DNA of 64,000 nucleotides, taken from the NCBI RefSeq assembly GCF_027942865.1, contig NC_134529.1, positions 17,350,467 through 17,414,466 of the forward strand. The letters are read 5' to 3'. The notes under the pieces are model-generated. The model saw nothing but the letters and a program-made list of their open reading frames with translations. It was not told where the DNA came from and did no database searches. This document shows positions 1 through 13,395 of the stretch, in pieces. This DNA is from Odontesthes bonariensis (lineage: Eukaryota > Chordata > Actinopteri > Atheriniformes > Atherinopsidae). Each line of letters opens with the position of its first letter. Within the stretch, counting starts at the first letter, position 1. A program made the translations under genes and the position numbers.

Positions 1-2729
1 AATTAGAGTTAACTCTGTTAGGTACAATAAGAGAGATTATAGATTAGATTATAGATTATACTTTAATTTAAACTGAAGAGAGCAGAATCTATGTTGGTCT
101 AGAGCTACTCATCATAACTATGTTTCTCAAGTTTTAAACAAACCATTAACTTCTAAAAAAGATCTTCAAATATCATTTTAAAGATAACATTGCCACAAGT
201 GTAATACTGCTTTACAATGCTTTCGTCTTTTTCACCCTTTTTCTTTGAAAAATGCAGGTATAAAAATGTTCTCCGTTCTATCCTCGTAGACTTAAGTATC
301 AGCTCTCAAAGATCTCTTGCACTAGATTGTGACCAGAATCTCTCAATTTTAGGCGAATTAAAAAGACGGCTCAGCAGCCACTGTTGTGGTTTCATAGAAT
401 GTAAACGGCGCTCAATTTCATCAGCGAGATAATGTGATGAGGTAAGGGCCGTTAATCTTTGAATAATTGACAAAAAATAAAAAAAAAATACTGAAACACA
501 CACCTGCTTTTTGATTCCCGGCAGTAAAAGTCATGAATAATGGATCTTAGTTTTCCCTGGCCTGAGGGAGAAGCTTTTAAACATAATTTGTTGCTTTAAT
601 TTATTTACACAACCTGGCAACATCAGCCCTCAGGCTGGGTGCATTACACAGAACTGAAGCACATGGGGTGGGGTTCATATACACACACACACCAGGGTGT
701 ATATGACACACACATATCTGCACCAGGTATTGTCTCATGCTTTCAAAGAAACCTATTGATGTTAGATAGTGTGATAATGATGCAGGGATCCCATCAGCAA
801 CGTTCAGCTCCAAAAATATGAAGTTCACTTTCCCCTTCGATACATATTCAAAGAAAATCAATATGCTTTCCCAGCCAACAGACAGGTTAAGTGGTTACGT
901 GTCACTGAGTTTCAGAGTTACGCAGTCGCATACAGCACTCACTTCCTCACTATGTTCAAGTGCACATCATCACATTGTTGATAAAGTAGAATGTGATCTT
1001 CATCTAAGCTGATCGGTAACATTGCAGCGTTTGAAAAAGATCCACTTTACTTCCAAACGGAATATTTTCCCAATGAATCCAACAGAATATTGAAAATATC
1101 TAGAGCATATATTAGGATTATTTACAGGGAGTCAAAATGGGATCAGTGTGTACATGCTTTAATGTAAAAATAATAATAAAAAACAATTATTCTCACGTCA
1201 TTCTGCCTGAAATGTTCTGTTTTCGCTCCCGTCGCTTTAATGCCCCCCTCCCAAAAGGTCCAGTCCACTCTCATTGGTCATCTGAAGGTTGAAAAGTGGT
1301 AGAGTTTGAGGCAACATCACATTCTCTGAAGAGTGGCATTTCAAAAATATCTTCCCCCTTGATCTTGTTAACTAAAGAAAAAAGCATTTCAGAGAGTTTA
1401 GGAGCACGGTCTTCTGTGGCACAGATTAAAACCCTTTGTTGTGGACTTTTGGGCTGTTCTACTTTGCATGCCTTTTTACTTTTAGGCCTTTTTTAAATAA
1501 GCTGCATGATACACAGAAATGAAGGGGGAAGCTAACCAAAAAAAACCATTATACTATATCAGCAAAAGCCACCTTGTGACACAACTCAGTAGGGAGTCCT
1601 CTGTATGACAAATCGTGCTTGGGAAGGGAGTAAAGGAAGAAGTTGAAAAGCTAATGATCCCAAAAACAATGAGTGGGTCGTGTTTCATCCTTTACATCTT
1701 TTGGGTTGCCAATTTTTTTTTTATCTTAGCTTCTTCCCCCGATGACAAGCTCATACATCTGCAATTGTTGAGGGTTTGCCAGCTTTCCAGGTTCAAACCG
1801 CTCATCCAGCAGTCTGAAATGCGGCAGAAGCTGCCAACTGCTGATAGTGTATTCAGCATCACTTTCACTTTAATGTTTAAAGAAATATCTGTGCATTTGA
1901 CGTCGATCAGTGACTAGGAACCAGCAACATAGTTGGGAAGATTCAGAACTTGACTCGCTCTATGATGTATTATTCAAGATTCTTCATCAGCTTGCCCATA
2001 AAATAACACATTTTTTCACAGACTCACAGCACATATTCTGTAAGCACAAAAGCTAGCTTTGATTTGAGGCAGATGTCTTCTCACTTCCAGTGACTTCTGT
2101 CACGGACGTGTACATCCACAGCAGATCTTTTGGATCAGCAGTGCCACACAGCTTTGATCACACTTACCCCATGGTGTGCCTCGTATTGCCAGTAGTTGAA
2201 AATGTGTTTATAGAAGGTGTTTACAGCACTCGGGTTTGTCAGCCGCACTGACTTCATTATCGCAGTAAGCTGTTTACATCTTCATAATCTGTTCATTATC
2301 AGCTCAAAATTGTACACAGAAATCAAGCGATAGGCACAAAAGTCAACATCTGATCAGATTATGAGCCTGAACACACTGCCCGGCGTTGTAGTGGCATGCT
2401 GCTGCTACTGTTATTACTGTCTCTGTAGGATTTTAAGGGCTTTGGAAAACAAATTAATAGCCCTTATGGAGTTATTAGGGTTCCTAAAATCAGTGCTTCG
2501 GTTGTAAACGCACGTAAACGCACGTAAACGCACGTGTAAATCAATGATTTCCTGAGTAGTTGTTTTTGTAAATACCGTAAAAAGAAAGACCTTTTTTACA
2601 AACTGTTAAATCAGTAGGGTCCAACTGCAGACCTCCCTTCTCAGGCCCGTGTGCTCAGCGCCAATCACAGTTGAGCACGAGTAGATCGTTACCGAAATAC
2701 GAACTGAAGGTTTCCACGACACAAGTGGA
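1..2729. other. Intergenic, no recognised gene
   Basis: AT-rich non-coding sequence. Only short open frames occur; none shows a known motif, a matching splice pattern or a repeat copy elsewhere in the window. A short CA-rich stretch lies near 680-715. I see no gene or RNA gene here. Confidence 0.6.
2504..2535. repeat. Short tandem repeat, 10-bp unit
   Basis: The unit gtaaacgcac is repeated three times in a row, followed by a partial copy. No function is suggested. Confidence 0.8.
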
Positions 2730-2801
2730 TTAAAGCTGCAGTCTGCAACTCTTTTTCAAGCATAATGCCTGGAACTGTCCGGGGATTCTGAAAGTAGTAC
2801 A

Positions 2802-3837
2802 TTAAAGGGACACTATGTAATTTCTTCCCCCATCTAGTGGTGCAATTTTATTTTGCAAAGTTGAATGAATTTGCTCTCTAGCGCCTCACGTTTTCAAATG
2901 TGCGCTGCAACTTCTTGAACTACGGCAAGCGGAATGTGTCAAGATTCAAGAAGCTATAGCTTCAGACTCAAGGTCCATACAAACAAAAAGAAATCAAGAC
3001 ACACAGTACAAAGGATTATATAACACACATACAACAACACTATGAATACAGATGACAGATAACATGTCAGATAACATAACATCTCCTTTGGTGTGCAAGC
3101 AATGCAATTAGTCATATTCCGGGAGTTACCGGAAGTGACGTCGACGCAGCGTTAGCATTAGCCTGCATTAGCAATAAGAGCATTAGCAGCGGTAAATAAA
3201 CTCCCGGTAAACTTACAAACTTTCTAATGCCTCGTTTTGTGAGTTAAGAGCCTATGTGTACTACGGCAGAAGTTTGGTAACAATCAATGCATTATTAGTG
3301 GGATCATTTACGAGATAAAATCTATTTAGCATTTTTTTTCTTTTAAACTTTATTAGTAAATCAACAAAATAACAGTTTACAAATGTGAGCATAACGCCAA
3401 AAAGAAGATATCCAGGGGGAGCATAGGAATAATAATAAAAAGAAGAAGATGATGCACTTACAAAAAGAAAGCTAATGAACACAAAGACATATGTGCCAAG
3501 GAATAAAATCTATTTAGCATTAGCGGCTGTAATAAGCCATTTGGCGGAAATGACGTCACAATGACGTCATTTCTGCTTGTAGGCCTGGTGGGGAAATCGC
3601 GATTCGAAGTGCTTTATGTCCCTCTCGGCACTTCGTCATTTTTCATAGACCGGAAGGACATGGCAGCCTCCATAGAGCTTACCTGCTCTATGTAGATACA
3701 GACTAGTTATTCTTCACTCAGGAGGATAAGTGAGATTTTTGACAGAGATCATTTTACACCAATGAGGACTAACTTATGAATGAATATGTTGATTTGAGCT
3801 ATTAAATGACTTAATTTATTACATAGTGTCCCTTTAA
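2802..3837. mobile_element. Nested TTAA MITE (AAAGGGACACT ends)
   Basis: Ends are TTAAAGGGACACTATGTAAT on the left and its reverse complement on the right (ttacatagtgtccctttaa). It sits inside the MITE at 2730-4343. The neighbouring copy of the host MITE has a single TTAA at the same place (near 4413), which shows the empty site. It contains an L1 fragment in turn. Confidence 0.8.
3334..3502 (-). mobile_element. 5'-truncated L1-type retrotransposon fragment
   Basis: About 170 bp begins on the plus strand with poly-T, then the complement of an AATAAA-containing 3' end similar to the 3' end of the full-length L1 at 14090. It is flanked by a 19-bp direct repeat, ataaaatctatttagcatt, at 3315-3333 and 3503-3521. 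This is a target-primed insertion of an L1 3' end on the minus strand. Confidence 0.8.
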
Positions 3838-4339
3838 ATATCCCAATACAAAAAAAAAAATGAGTTCTCTGGGTCCCCTAAATGTCCCGCTAGGTCCCTC
3901 CAAAGCCAGCAGGTTTGTTTACAAAATTGCAGACTGAACCGGTAAAAGGTAACCAATCAGGTTACGAGCTGGGCTCTGCTGCCTGTCAATCACTGATTGT
4001 GCACGCTTATTTATCTAGACTATTGAACTTCATTACGGGCTAGTCTACTTACTGTGTCTTCCATGATCGCAAATGACAGGTGAGTTGATGAATGAGGAGT
4101 CGTGTACGCGCATCTGGCGTGCACGTAGGCGTGCACGAGTTCTCATGTGTTTTGATGGGGCGGGACAGGAAGTTGAATAACTTTTTATTTTTCGGTTAAA
4201 AAATAAGCATTTCTTGCATTTTGCGACTACGGAGGTCACCGTTTTCAACTTCAAGTGTTCTGATAGATCATGTAAACTCTTAAAATGCCAAAAATTAGGA
4301 CTTTACGTATGACAACAACAAATCCTGCAGACTGCAGCT

Positions 4340-4948
4340 TTAAAGCTGCAGTCTGCAACTCTTTTTCAAGCATAATGCCTGGAACTGTCCGGGGATTCTG
4401 AAAGTAGTACATTAAATACCCCAATACAAAAAAAAAAGAGTTCTCTAGGTCCCCTATATGTCCCGCTAGGCCCCTCCAAAGCCAGCAGGTTTGTTTACAA
4501 AATTGCAGACCGGACCGGTAAAAGGTAACCAATCAGGTTTACGAGCTGGGCTCTGCTGCCTGTCAATCACCGATTGTGCACGCGCGATACAAGGTAGGCT
4601 CGTCCCCACGCTTATTTATCTGGACTATTGAACTTCATTTCGGGCTAGTCTACTTACTGTGTCTTCCATGATCGCAAATGACAGGTGAGTTGATGAATGA
4701 GGAGTCGTGTAGGCGCATCTGGCGTGCACGTCTACGTGCACGAGTTCTCATGTGTTTTGAAGGGGCGGGACAGGAAGTTGAATAACTTTTTATTTTTCGG
4801 TTAAAAAATAAGCATTTCTTGCATTTTGCGACTACGGAGGTCACCGTTTTCAACTTCAAGCGTTCTGATAGATCATGTAAACTCTTAAAATGCCAAAAAG
4901 TAGGACTTTACATATGACAACAACAAATCTTGCAGACTGCAGCTTTAA
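4340..4948. mobile_element. TTAA-flanked MITE, copy 2
   Basis: Same family and orientation as 2730-4343, abutting it and sharing the TTAA at 4340-4343. It is about 609 bp with TIR TTAAAGCTGCAGTCTGCA. It gives the uninterrupted form of the element. The similar 69-codon open frames on the minus strand of both copies are a by-product of the repeat. Confidence 0.82.
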
Positions 4949-5057
4949 GATTTGAGTTACTTCACTTTCAAAGTCTATCACACTTTCGGTTATTCTAACA
5001 TTGCTCTTCTCAAAGCCAACAGACTAAACTAAAGGACTTTCACATTTGAGAATAAAA

Positions 5058-5130
5058 CCGGTAAAAAGTTTGGACACATCCACTCTTTCCAAATGTATGG
5101 AAAAGGGTGTCCAAACTTTTTTACTGGTAC
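5058..5130. mobile_element. Small mariner/Tigger-like hairpin MITE
   Basis: The left arm reads ccggtaaaaagtttggacac and the right arm is the near reverse complement (gtgtccaaacttttttactgg), leaving a loop of about 25 bases. The aagtttggacac core is familiar from Tc1/mariner-type MITEs in fish genomes. Confidence 0.6.
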
Positions 5131-5156
5131 TTTATATAAGTGATCACTTATATAAA
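5131..5156. repeat. 26-bp perfect palindrome
   Basis: The 26 bases are identical to their own reverse complement, centred on tgatca. They directly follow the small hairpin MITE. No known function. Confidence 0.85.
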
Positions 5157-8100
5157 ACTAAACGTTTGTTTTTTGTAACGTGATATTACAACTATGTAAA
5201 TCTAAATATGATTGCATATTCCTTGTAAATACAAACAGACAACATTACAGATTAAAACAAATGAGGTACAAAACTATAGTAAATAACCCCATATTTATAT
5301 CATAAATGTATTCATATGTGAACATTTACCGTATTATGATGGCTTCACGGCTTTGTACAGCTTTGCAGTTCAATACTGTAAACTGAGTAATGTTCAGTAA
5401 TTTACAATATAAACTGTTTATGAGCACCTGACCAGTTTCAGGAAGTCGAGCTGCTTACTAGTTCTACCAAAACCTTTAGGTCGCAGAAACTGCAAGCTTT
5501 TGTAAATTAAATAGTTGGATATCTAAATGAGAAAATCGAAAACCACTCTCATTGTAAGCGTGCCAATTACGCAGCAAAGGTTAGCGCAGCACAAAAACTG
5601 GAAACAGGCAAATATTTATCATGGTTCTGTGCAAAGGTAACAAAACCCGCCAGAGAAAGCTTCCAAAATTTTGGATTTAACTCAACTTAACTGTTGGTTT
5701 GCTTTACAACCTCTCGGTGAAGACAACAAAAGGCCTAATGTGCTCAGCCATGCTGCTGTCATTAAATCCTCACGTAAGATTTGAACTTGTCTTTGTTTCG
5801 CACGTTTTTGGAAAAATCGAAAGAATCAGTTAATGGTGTAATAATATGGCGCAATCATAAATTGGACGGTGATTGTACATTTTGTCAAACATTGTGCTAG
5901 GCTAGAGGTAACAGTCAACTTACAACATGTGGGGAGTCACAGGTGGAAATGTTAGTGTTATTTAGCATATAAAAACAAAATATCAAGCTCATAATCACAT
6001 GATGGACGGGACATGGTATGTCTGATTTAATGAGAAACAAATAGAATTACTAATAAGCTGTATAACCACAACTTGAACTTTTATTTCTGAGTCGGATTTT
6101 GAGACTTTCTGAAAAATGCACATCTGGTTTGTGGTTTTGTTCCAGTGGAAATGTCCCATATACAGAGCTTGAAAATTCTAACTTCCTAGTTTAAGCGCCA
6201 AAAACTATTTGGTTAGACTTAGGTGAAAGAACTATATGGTACAGGTTAGGGAGGGATTAGCCTTTAAAAACCCGAAGCATACAAGTTCTTGTAGGCCAGT
6301 GTTTGTCAGTGAAAAGAGAATGATATTAAATTTGCTGGTGAGGTTTGTCAACCTGAGTGCGCCTCTCTGTCCCCACAGCAGTGAAAGGTAATCTGTTTCT
6401 CCATGCAGCTGTCATGATCAAAGGGATCACACTCCCATGTCTACCACACACAACAACCCACACAGAGGAAATGGCACAATTATGCACATGGATACACCAC
6501 AACATAAATGTGCTTGCGCCGACATACACGCCTTCATGCATGCAAACGCACACAAAAACAGCACATGTGCACAAAGACTGTGACTTACAGTCATGCACAA
6601 AGCAAATCTCACTGCCGCTTGATGTTGTGGTCTTTCTGTAAGAGGCTTGGCTCCTACTGTGAACACAGCAGTGAAGGAATGAACACACACACACACACAC
6701 ACACACTCGTGCACTGGCACTCAAAGCAGCTGCACAGCAGAGTCTAACACAGAAGTCATGAGCTGAAGCTCCCACCTCATTTAAAAACTTCCCCAAGTAC
6801 GAATAAATCTTTCAATTTGTAATATTTCAAAGTATTTTGATCACCGTGTCGAATTTACATGAAGACCTGAGAGTCTAATGTGACTTTCAATTCATTTTAA
6901 TTGAATAAAACAAACATGGGGCTCCTGCTGTGGCCTCCATATTGTTTCAGTGTGCACACAGCTGCTGGTCTAAAATAGTCAGTACGTCTTTAGATGCTGG
7001 ATTTTTGCACAAAGAAGGATTTATTCACCAGAGAGTCATTTGTAAGATCCAAAGGCGGCAGCTATGCTTTCGAAAGAAAACAAAGCAGAATTTTAAAAAA
7101 AGCAGTTGTATTTTGGTAGCTTAATTTTTGCTCCCTTGCTGCACCTATTAACAGGTATTTTTGTTCCAAAGATGTTCTGAACCACGGTTTAAGACGTGCT
7201 GCAGCAGATTTCTCCACGCAGACTTCCAACCCCCTCCCTTCCAAGGGAATCTACCCAGCCCTCTTTTCATGCTTAAGTCATCCCGCCCCGGCTGATGCAA
7301 CATCCCTCCTGGCTCAATTCCCAAAACATTCCCCAGCTCTTACATATAGGATTTACCCCCTAACACACCCTGTAGTAACACCGATGGCTCCGCAAGACCA
7401 ATGACACTGAATACAAACTCTGCTGCTCTAACTCACAGTGTACTTTGAGGCATCAGTCAGTCATCTGCATTCTGTCCTTACCTGCCACTTAGCTCTCCTC
7501 TCCCCGCAGCAGGCTGGTTAACCACCCACCACACCTTCTTTTGAAGGTGGAATAACTTCGCTCCAGTCTGATCAGCGGAGCCTCTGCCTACTTCCTATTT
7601 TCCCTAACAGATCAAAAATCTGTCTCTTCAACAGATATATCACATCACATGTCCGCCCTGTGATCAGAATGGAAAGTAGGTGCATAAAAATGATTCAGAA
7701 TATACTGAATAAAAGTAACTATGTGAAAATCATTGAGTATGCCCTGAATAACTTTTATGTATTTGCTTTGCGTTCTGATCACACGCCTTTGAAAGAGTAA
7801 ATTGGTCATTTGCAGGTTGTGTTTATGGTGGTTTATTGTAGAAGAGAAAAATGCACTTCAAGCAAGGAGACAGAACAATATTTGTCTCAAACGACTGGTG
7901 AGGAAGTAGATGAAATAATGATTCCACTGTGTTTGGAACAACATGCTGAACAGTTTGTGCAACAAAAACAAGGCCCAAGTGGGTTTCTGTAAGTTAGAAA
8001 ATGTGATAAAACAAAAACACTTTAGTGCTCTGCTGCATTAAAGCTATTGACTGACTTCAGTCTCTTGAGTCTACTTTCAATTAACTGATGAAGCATTTCA

Positions 8101-8839
8101 ATCATCAAATGTCCCAAATTGTGAGCAATTCCCACGATGGAATGGCTCAAGCTGGCCGTCTTCTCATTTCTCATCTGGTATAAATTACCCTAGCTGAATT
8201 TTATGAAACTTGGTGGAGAGAGGTGTTGCATGATTAAAGGTGGGACTGATTTTTATGCAGATTTCCGTCACTTTTATCAAAACAGCTCAAATATGGCTCT
8301 GCATATATCTGAGGAACCACTGTCTGAGTGGCCTCTCTGGCTTGAGTCTTTACTGCAGGGGCGTGAATATTGGTTGGTTGATCGAAATGTGTCTGCATGT
8401 TTGTTCCAAACGTAAATATACTAAAATCCATTAGATTGACAGGTTGATGTTAACTTTGCAAAGACATTAGCGATAGCCCCGAAGTATTCACTGATTCTTA
8501 GGCTTCTCCTTTGGCATCTTTAGCACCTTTCTGAAGAATACGATGGAATAGTTTTGGTGATGCCATTTGTTAGCTTGTGTACTCCCATTTTGAAGCACTT
8601 TTTCAGTATTATAGCAACCTTTGACATTTAAAACCATAAGTTATGGCACGGCTGGGGATCTCTTATGGGTGCTCAGAGGATAGTCACTTGTCAATCCCAA
8701 TGAAACCCAGCCTTTGGCAAACCTGATTTGTTGATTTATTTTACTTTGAATTAAAGCATAATTCACAAAACTGACACCATGATAAATAAGATAGTATGTA
8801 ATTAGCGATAAACTCAAGTGACAATTTGATTTACTGTCT
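5157..8839. other. Intergenic, no recognised gene
   Basis: Non-coding sequence with a CA-rich segment (about 6440-6710). Open frames across 6326-6796 on both strands come from low-complexity CA/TG composition. I see no supported gene. Confidence 0.55.
6681..6706. repeat. (AC)n microsatellite
   Basis: Uninterrupted ac dinucleotide run. Confidence 0.9.
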
Positions 8840-9240
8840 CATATTCCAGTCACAGGAGTCGCCCCCTGCTGGTCATCCAATAAAATGTATGTTCAAGGAT
8901 TTTATTTTAGTCATTAAATTTTATACACACGTATTTAAGCAACCAATCAAAGCAAACATAATCTTTTTGGTGGTCCAGTCATTTCCTAATTTGTTTTACT
9001 GTTTTTTTTGGCTACAGAATATCACTGAATACCAGCAAACACCAGCAAAACTAGTGACATGATCTCAGCTTGGCTTTGTGCTAAGATGCTAACACTAATA
9101 AAGACAGAGGACAGTAAACATAAAGAACATCAGCATGTTTGGTTTACCACTATGAGCATGTTAGCTCGCTGACATCAGCATTTTGCTGAAAGCACTGCTG
9201 TGCTTATGTGCAGCCTCACAGAACTGTTATCATGGCTGTA
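8840..9240. mobile_element. Probable degraded interspersed repeats
   Basis: Contains agtcgccccctgctggtc near 8856-8875 and runs of gctaa/agcatgttagct-type sequence near 9040-9180. I recall both as recurrent motifs of interspersed repeats in fish genomes. I cannot define ends or target duplications, so family and limits are uncertain. Confidence 0.35.
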
Positions 9241-9825
9241 TATGTGTTTTTTGCTGCAAAAATCAATCAAAGCAATGAATGGATTATCAAAACTGCTTTG
9301 CAGTCATTTTCAGTCATACATCCATCAAAAAGACTAATCATTCCAGCCCAAGAATCAATATTTCTCGTCGATTCTAGCTCCATCTTGGACATTGTGAAGT
9401 GAATGTGCAGGTTTAGTGTTAAGAGATATGATATTGATCAAATGTCTGTTACGTTTGCTCACATTACCCTGTTTGCATTTCTTTCCATAACAACAGTCGA
9501 ACCTAAACCCAAGAGATGCATCACGTATTACTCTTTGAGCGAACAATATGAGCACATCAGGCTGATCTGCTTTTCTGCTGTCGCCTTATTCGCCTCCCCC
9601 TTTTAGCCTCAACTGAGTAAGTCAGGGGAAGGGAGTGCTATTTAATCAGAAAAAGTGTCACATTAATTCAGACAAATTCAAGCAATCTAGTTTTCTAATA
9701 AAGCTGTCATATTTGCATCCGGTGACTTACACTCACCATCGTTTTAGATTAATTCCCGTCACAACCTTTTGATTTATGAATGCATAATGACTGAGGGCAA
9801 TGCCTGTGACTGCGTGCACAATTGT

Positions 9826-9871
<46 letters not shown>

Positions 9872-12800
9872 TAATGTCTACAAAGCCTTGACTTTTAATC
9901 TTAACATGTTGACTGTGCCTAGATTAGAGAAAAATCATATTTTGCTTTAACTTAGGGTGTTAAGAGGGAAGGATCAGACTCCTGGTGAGAAGAAACAGGA
10001 GCTGCGTCACTGGGTCCCTGTTCGAGCGCATCCTCTCATCTGTGCTTATCTCATTGCCATTCCTATCGGAGCACCATGACAAATAATTTCTTCTTCCCAC
10101 TTGACGTTGTCGTTCCATATTCACTCTATGCATGTAAAATCCAAAAGTCAACATCTGCTTTCCAGTATGCACCCACAGCAGGAGTTTTTTTCCCTCCAAT
10201 TGTCACTTAATGCGTTTTTTTTTCTTCGGTTTCTTTTTGTTGTTTCTCTTTGTATCTATGAAGACAAATCTGTTAGGACAAAAGTCATGATGTTATTTAT
10301 TCATTTTGATGTATTTTGTTGCCGTAGAATAAGTGTTTTTCCAAGTTTCCATGGGCAAAATTAGGAAATTCTCCAGCATCTCAGCTTCTATAGCCATATC
10401 TTAATAACTAGTTCATCCTCTATTGCTTTACTTCCAGTTCTTCTGCTTTCTGACACAGTCATAACCTCCAAAATGATCATTTAGTTCATCAAGGAGTCCA
10501 GAACTCTTCAGTGGGAAAGTTAGTGTTGTGGATTAAACAGGAAGAACAAATGTCAAACGACTAGAAAAAGGCTCAACGGCAACAGTGAACAAAAAACACC
10601 AATTTGACCAGAGAAAACCTAAATTGAATGCAAATGACCGATTGGAGATGCCGATATCACCAACATAAAATAAACGCACAAAGACACGAAATGACAACAA
10701 ACACAACAACCGCAAGACAACATAAAATGTCCCAAAATGTGATACAAAATGATCTCAAGGCGACACATCCCGGCTACAAAAAAACATAAAAAAACAAGAA
10801 AAACCGTGATGAAACACAAAGTCAGTGTGGTACAAAATGTATCATTGAAAATATGTAAAACTGCCTCAGAGTGATGAAGGACAAACTGTTGATAATAAAT
10901 CACACCTGCATGGTTTATGCTTGTTTTCTAATTCGGCCACGCCTGATAACATGTGCAGCCACGTCATGTCCATTTAACGTTTTGCTTTTCCACGGAAGAA
11001 ATATGGATGTAAAGCTCAAAAGGAAATGAGCGTTTGATCAGCATCACATTTGTTGTGTCCAAGAATGTAGACGAGCAGCTGCCAGGCTTAGAGTCAGAAT
11101 GAGGCATCTTTCCACATGTTTTAACCTCCTTACTCTGGCTCCTGGTTTAAGAATTGATATTCTTATTGATCCTCATGGCCTTGGTAGTTGCAGTATTTTT
11201 GACCTTTTAGTAGAAGTTTGAGGTGTGATCTGTGCTTCATGGATCTCTCAGATCTTTGTTGCCTATACTTTTCTTAGAAAATATATAAGAAAGATTATCC
11301 TTACTTTACTGTAGCCATTTTATTTTCATTTGTGTTGCATTATTCTGATTTGATGTATTTACTGTTTTTACAACATGATTGAATTTATCATTTTTGATCA
11401 GGTTTCTAAGTGTCCCATAAAGCTTTGCTTATACCCAGAATCAAATATCTTTGATGTCACCTTGACAGTCATAAATAAGACCAGCGAGCAATGCTGAGAC
11501 ATCACTTTGCGTTAACTGTTGGCTCCAACTCAAATTTTCCAAAAGCGCTGCCCACTTGGCATCATGTCAAAGTGTCCACCAGCCAAGTTAGCCCTTCATA
11601 TTGTTTTTATTAAGATTAATGCATTTACTGAATCTAACATACACACTTCTGATACCTGATTACCATCTTCTGGCCAAAGTTAGCCACTGCTTCTACAAAA
11701 AGACAATACACTCTGGACCAGCTTCTCAGTTAATTGTAAGTTTACGGCAGCCAAAAAGACAGCAGAATCAAAACACTCTGGCTCTACACTCTGCTATTGA
11801 TATTCAGTCACTATTCATGTTTGTGTTCTATTCAAAGATGCCTCAGAAGAGGCTGCAAGAGCTGAATCAGAGGCATCTCTGCTGATGTTAAGCTGTTGTC
11901 GTGGGAGTCTTTGAATGCCATTGCATAGTGGTGCGTTACAGTGAGGTTACACACAAAACTCTGCCTTATTCCTTCACCAAAGTCTGTGCGAAGGAGACTT
12001 TCAAACAGCTGCTCGCATAAGCAGAGAATCAACAGAGAAACACTGTGATGATGATGATGATACTTTAGGGTCAGATTTATCTGAAATTCTTTCTGCATCA
12101 AAGCAGTTCCATTTGCAACAACTCAAAAAGGCAGCAGATATTTTCAGTTATACATAAAAACACATTACAGACAGAAAGAACAACATTAACTGCTTCCAGT
12201 GCATTTGATTTGGCATCAAGCTCCTTTGAGTCAGAACTGACTGTTGCACAAGGGAAAGGTTTATTTCAACCCTATTAAACTCAGCATCTTTGATTTTATG
12301 GTAAAAGTTTAGATTTGCTATTCAGAACAGGATTGGGATCAGAAATGAAGTTGCTGGCCAGTCTTGACAATGCTGTCCTCCTCCCAAATACGACCACCGT
12401 GGTTTGCACACTGCTACATGCCGATAAGGGCTGTAAACATGTTTGAAGAAACTGCGTGAGAAGCGCAAAAGCAGCGCCCGTGAGGCTGAAAGTCACGTTG
12501 TAAAAAGAGTTGTCAAGTAATATGTTGGTCATCCACACGAGTGACTGATGGGGTGCCTCCTCGAAAGGATTTTGTGGCCTTTTAAAGGAAAGACTTGAAA
12601 ATGAGACGTGCTCCCATTTGGAAACACAAGTCAGATTTCCCTCCCCTCGGCTTGCAGTGGTCGTACTTTACAGGATGCCGTTAAGGGGTCATCATATGTG
12701 AGGGCACAAAGAGACGCCCTATATGTTTGGATTGAATGACTTGTTGGTCCTATGATAAGCTGATGTATAAAGTTTTTGGTCTGGTTAACCTACTTTTTTT

Positions 12801-12880
12801 TCGTAACAGGTTTTCATGATCTTGACTTTAAGACAAATACCTGAAAGTATGTCAACTTGGTATATCCATACCAGGGTCAG
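9241..12880. other. Intergenic, no recognised gene
   Basis: Non-coding sequence. Open frames up to about 94 codons occur but lack recognisable domains or splice partners. A small (gat)n run lies near 12048-12060. Nothing functional is supported. Confidence 0.5.
9831..9868. repeat. (TG)n microsatellite
   Basis: Uninterrupted tg dinucleotide run of about 38 bases. Confidence 0.92.
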
Positions 12881-13395
12881 CGGTGTAAAGAGTACAAAGC
12901 ATGGCGATTTTTAAGAGATTTCTGCTGCTTTTTAAAATAAATATTTTTTACTCCTCGATCATTTGTTAGCAAACTCACAAAAGTACTGCAGGGGGGTCGC
13001 GAAATCTTTGGTTGATTAGGTGAGTTCTAATATTTCTTTTTTTTTTTTCCAAACAGTTTTTTTCTCACAAATTGCAATGTCTTTAAATGCACATTAACAC
13101 AAATCCAAAAAATTGTAGCAAACGGAAAAATGGAGGCAGAAGATGTTATCTTTCAGTCAGCAATGCACGCATTCACGGCCACCCTGTACCTTGCGCATGT
13201 GAATATATTAACCTTTGTATTATTTGAATAGCTTAGTATTGAATGTACAATAACAGAGTAGCTTGGTTTATACACGGCACTGGGCCCTGTTTAATATAAA
13301 ACACAATTGTATGCCATATAAATAGTAGGGGGGTCCCTGCTCCAACTCTCCATCAGTTTGGGGGTCCCTGGCCTGAAAAATGTTGAAGACCCCTG
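12881..13395. mobile_element. Probable hAT-type element remnant
   Basis: The right end reads ggcctgaaaaatgttgaag then acccctg, the complement of a CAGGGGTCTTCAAC terminus typical of hAT transposons in fish. The repeated phrase gggggtccctg occurs near 13329 and 13361. The left terminus is not clear, so the start is approximate. Confidence 0.45.

Larger units (their letters stand above)
2730..4343. mobile_element. TTAA-flanked MITE, copy 1 (interrupted)
   Basis: Both ends carry the inverted repeat TTAAAGCTGCAGTCTGCA. The right end at 4331-4343 is its reverse complement. The element is non-autonomous. Its body matches the neighbouring copy at 4340-4948 except for an extra segment (2802-3837), which is a second TTAA element inserted inside. 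TTAA targets fit piggyBac- or Kolobok-type transposons; the superfamily is an inference from the target site only. Confidence 0.8.

Noticed and set aside
4045-4859. Two nearly identical 69-codon minus-strand ORFs suggesting a small gene pair
   Set aside because: Both lie at the same place in two copies of one non-autonomous MITE, so similarity reflects the repeat.
6326-6796. 156-codon minus-strand ORF rich in Cys and Val
   Set aside because: Produced by CA/TG low-complexity sequence; overlapping frames are open on both strands.
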